A stretch of DNA of 21,288 bases, taken from NCBI GenBank assembly GCA_036897625.1, contig JAYMTA010001191.1, positions 1 through 21,288 of the forward strand, in the 5' to 3' direction. Of this stretch, positions 18,661 to 21,288 are shown one piece after another. Numbering within the stretch: the stretch's first letter is position 1; every line of letters begins with the position of its first letter. The notes under the pieces were generated by a model that saw nothing but the letters and a program-made list of their open reading frames with translations, was not told the DNA's origin and did not search any database. The translations under genes were made by a program, and so were the position numbers. Origin of the DNA: Pelargonium cotyledonis (lineage: Eukaryota > Streptophyta > Magnoliopsida > Geraniales > Geraniaceae).

Positions 18661-19140
18661 GATAAAGTTTATTCCCATGGGCCTTGGGATATGCGCGAAT
18701 ATTAAATTAATTCTATAAGGTAGTGCTCCTGTGGGCTCAGCCACACCGTAACTCCACAAATGCGATGAAAGATCAGAGATCAAGTGTCATTAAAGCCACG
18801 CGTCAATACATGATTGGCTGTTGTTTGGTCGAACGACTTTAGACCGTGTAGACGATCAAGCGGGATTAATCATAACGGAGCTGACATGGCGAATCGTCGA
18901 AGATAAAATGATAAGACCGCGCATAGTGGTCTTCTTTGTGGTCGACACGTGTCCTCAATTATTAATGACGAAATTACAAGTTTGCCCACAACTTTTGGTT
19001 TTATGTACGACAGGTCGTTTTAATTCCTGCCCATCCAGATATATGTTGCCGAGTTCGGATTTGGACGTGTCAAAAACTCAATGGGTTGGTTAATTTTGGA
19101 GAGACAAGCCACATTTAACGGTGGCTTCGGCACGTGTACA
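18661..19140. promoter_or_regulatory. G-box-bearing island without a visible gene
   Basis: This part is less AT-rich than its flanks. It contains the perfect palindrome GACACGTGTC at 18944-18953 and CACGTG at 19131-19136. An ATTGG (reversed CCAAT) occurs at about 18813. The one longer frame (18821-19093) has no protein character I know. It could be an orphan promoter or the remains of a gene region moved here. Neither is proven. Confidence 0.35.
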
Positions 19141-19804
19141 TGAAATTTTAGCCATAATAGTTTCATCAAAATCTTTATAAAATAGTATTGAAAATTGTTG
19201 AGAATATAATTGACAATTTAAGTTTCAGATCTCATTGTAAAGATCTACTTCAATTTTTATAATAACAACATGGAAGATATGTGTAATTGAGTATATTTTT
19301 TTACTTGAATTGCAAAAGATCAAATTTATTTTAAGTGATTAAATTAACAAAATGTGTATACGATATCAAGTGTTGATGAATTAAGGTTCAAATTGTTATC
19401 TCTATGAATGGAGATGCATAAAGAATTGCATTAAACGGGAATAAAATTAAATGGACTGCACTTGTTTTGCTAATGAGTTCACGCATTCAAAAAAGTTTAG
19501 TGATCAGCATGTTTTAGAGTTAACAATTCAAATGTTAGATAAAATTTTGAAGTTTGTGTGTAAAATATTCAATCGTAATTTGACCCACGAGTGGTGTGGA
19601 TCGGGTGTTAGGTTCCACTACAAGTTATGTAGATTTGTCTTATCCGACTAATGAATAATGTTGAATCTATATTTTGTTACCCAAAATCGCATAAACATGA
19701 AATGTATTTTATATGCCCACGAATTCAAATTGTTCGTACCAATCTTTATATGTCAATTTTTTTTAATAACAATACACATATTATTATAACTTATTTAAAT
19801 ATAG
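19141..19804. other. AT-rich intergenic region, nothing recognised
   Basis: The short open frames in this part are consistent with chance in AT-rich DNA. No repeat ends or regulatory motifs stood out. Confidence 0.5.
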
Positions 19805-20215
19805 TGTTATATCCAGGAGACCTAGAAGCCACTACTGGGCCAGACACAGACTCAGAAATCCGATCAAACAAGCTACTATATCGCTGAACCCTAAACACTG
19901 AGAAACCATTTTCTCATGATGACCAACGAAGAAAACAATATAACCGAACATAAAATAAAAAACCTTTCAAGATAGCAATCCAATCCTAGCATCCCGGATC
20001 CTAATGCAAGACCCAATAAGGCTATTCTAGACTTTACTATCCGTATCAGACCGTGAATACCCATAGCAACCACTTCCAAAGAGGGAAGACATACTGAAAC
20101 TACTAACAAAATCCGCAAAACAAACTTCAAATAAGAGAAGACATACCACTAAAAAAACAACTAAAAAACTAAGGAACTACTCGAAAACGGATACCGGTAC
20201 TTCCTAGATCTTTAC
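19805..20215 (-). mobile_element. Second, diverged copy of the retroposed element
   Basis: On the minus strand this shares with 17560-18290 the ordered words GGGTCTTGCATTAGGATCC, GCTAGGATTGG and a later ATAGTAGCTTG, but much of the rest has drifted. It lacks the GC-rich front part of the first copy and a clean poly(A) tail. The near-continuous minus-strand frame at 19891-20130 is in this element and is not supported as a gene. Confidence 0.4.
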
Positions 20216-21155
20216 ATGTCTAATTTTATTCAGTGACAATTCATTTTTTAGTCAATTTGGTTTTACCATTTTACCCCTTTTACTATGAAAAATCTACTTA
20301 CCCATATTTCTTTTTTTAATATTTCTAAAATATTCTGTAACACGATATATTTTATTTAATTTATTTTCCTTATCTAATTTGGCTAATTCATCGTCGACCC
20401 AATTTCATTTGTCATCATTTATATATTCGACCAAATAAATGTTGGACTATAAAACAATAAATTTGATACATTCGAGTGATCGATTTTTTCTAAATTATGA
20501 AAAATTCTTTGAATGAAAAATTTGTATATAATCTTTACCCAAAAAAAAAAACATATCAAATGCTCTATTTTTCTCTCTTTTTAAACCATTTGTGATAAAA
20601 TTAGACTGGTGATGCCATGTCCCAAAAATATTTGTAGATGTGATGTTTAGAGGCTGGTGTGGAGTCAATTTTGGATTTTAATTTGATGTTGGCTAATGAT
20701 GAGGAGCAATCAAATCATGGGAAGCACAAGCATATGGAGGCCAATTGGGGATATTTGTGAGCTTTGATTGTACTTGTTTGGATTTTTCTAAAATTCATGC
20801 AATGTTTCTCAATAATTTGCAATGATATATGTTCAACAAGAAAAAGGCTATGCAAAAAGGTTTATGGGTTCATTGTGATTACAATCACAATGATAAATTA
20901 TCTTAATACTTTATATCAAAATGTCATAGATATGTATAAAAAATGTGATAGATATGTTTATGATGCACACTAAATAATTAATTAATTAGATTTTCTGAAA
21001 TTTGGATTAGGCTCGGTCTTAATTTGGGTTTATGAGTTTTTTCTATTAGTATTATTCGATTTAGTTGGGCTCTGCTTTATGTCCAATAATATTTTTGTTC
21101 TATATTTTTTAAATAATAATGCTCAGATTATTATTATTGAACGAAATTCAAATAC
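20216..21155. other. AT-rich intergenic region, nothing recognised
   Basis: Very AT-rich sequence with short homopolymer runs and no frame, repeat or motif that I can support. A short inverted pair TTGTGATTACAATCACAA sits at 20873-20890, a perfect 18-base palindrome. Confidence 0.5.
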
Positions 21156-21159
21156 AACT

Positions 21160-21288
21160 TAAATTGATTTAGGAGACCAGAATTTTCTAGGAATCCGAAA
21201 AACAGACACTAAAACCGTGTCTCGCCCCTACCGAGGCAGTCAACCCAAAATAACACCATCAAAAGAGCAAATAAAACTACGCAACTAA
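21160..21288 (-). mobile_element. Possible edge of a third retroelement copy
   Basis: The plus strand turns abruptly C- and A-rich after GGAGACCAGAATTTTCTAGG. This resembles GGAGACCTAGAAGCC at 19817, where the second copy begins. The window ends inside it, so its nature cannot be settled. Confidence 0.25.

Noticed and set aside
18821..19093. 90-codon frame as a gene in the G-box island.
   Set aside because: The first codon is not ATG, there are no family motifs and no splice-linked continuation.

Overview
The window is nuclear DNA of a flowering plant, most likely a eudicot. It is AT-rich, and its genes have many short GT-AG introns. Both protein genes belong to families I recognise from Arabidopsis and rice, and their introns and flanks carry small transposons and microsatellites of plant type. 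I cannot name the species. Exon borders were worked out by hand from reading frame, splice signals and remembered family proteins. No alignment program was run.

Layout. From 1 to about 2400 there is no gene. This stretch has a (CT)n tract, then an inverted partial copy (about 565-1534) of the promoter-proximal part of the gene to its right, then a unique AT-rich spacer. Plus-strand gene 1 has its TATA box at 2408, a leader exon, a long repeat-filled leader intron (about 2601-4250), and an eight-exon coding region at 4343-7270. It encodes a 306-residue otubain-type ubiquitin thioesterase (OTU1). Gene 2 lies on the minus strand in tail-to-tail orientation. Its coding region of 14 exons runs from 15534 down to 8876 and encodes a 965-residue Mei2-like RNA-binding protein with three RRM domains. 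Its leader has at least one intron and starts somewhere near 16.6-16.7 kb. All internal phases of both models close, which is the main support for them.

From about 16.87 kb to the end I see no gene. This flank holds degenerate retroelement copies (17560-18290, 19805-20215 and perhaps 21160-21288), a SINE-like insertion with a 13-bp target duplication (17335-17546), sequences of a dispersed family marked by CGACACGAAC, and a less AT-rich island with G-boxes (about 18660-19140).

The two genes have no obvious shared pathway: one removes ubiquitin, the other binds RNA. The most unusual feature is the large inverted duplication of the OTU1 leader and leader intron around an 870-bp spacer, with a 72-bp tandem repeat in both arms. 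Several foldback MITEs sit in introns of both genes, one of them nested. I found no convincing new multi-gene system, CRISPR array, tRNA or rRNA.
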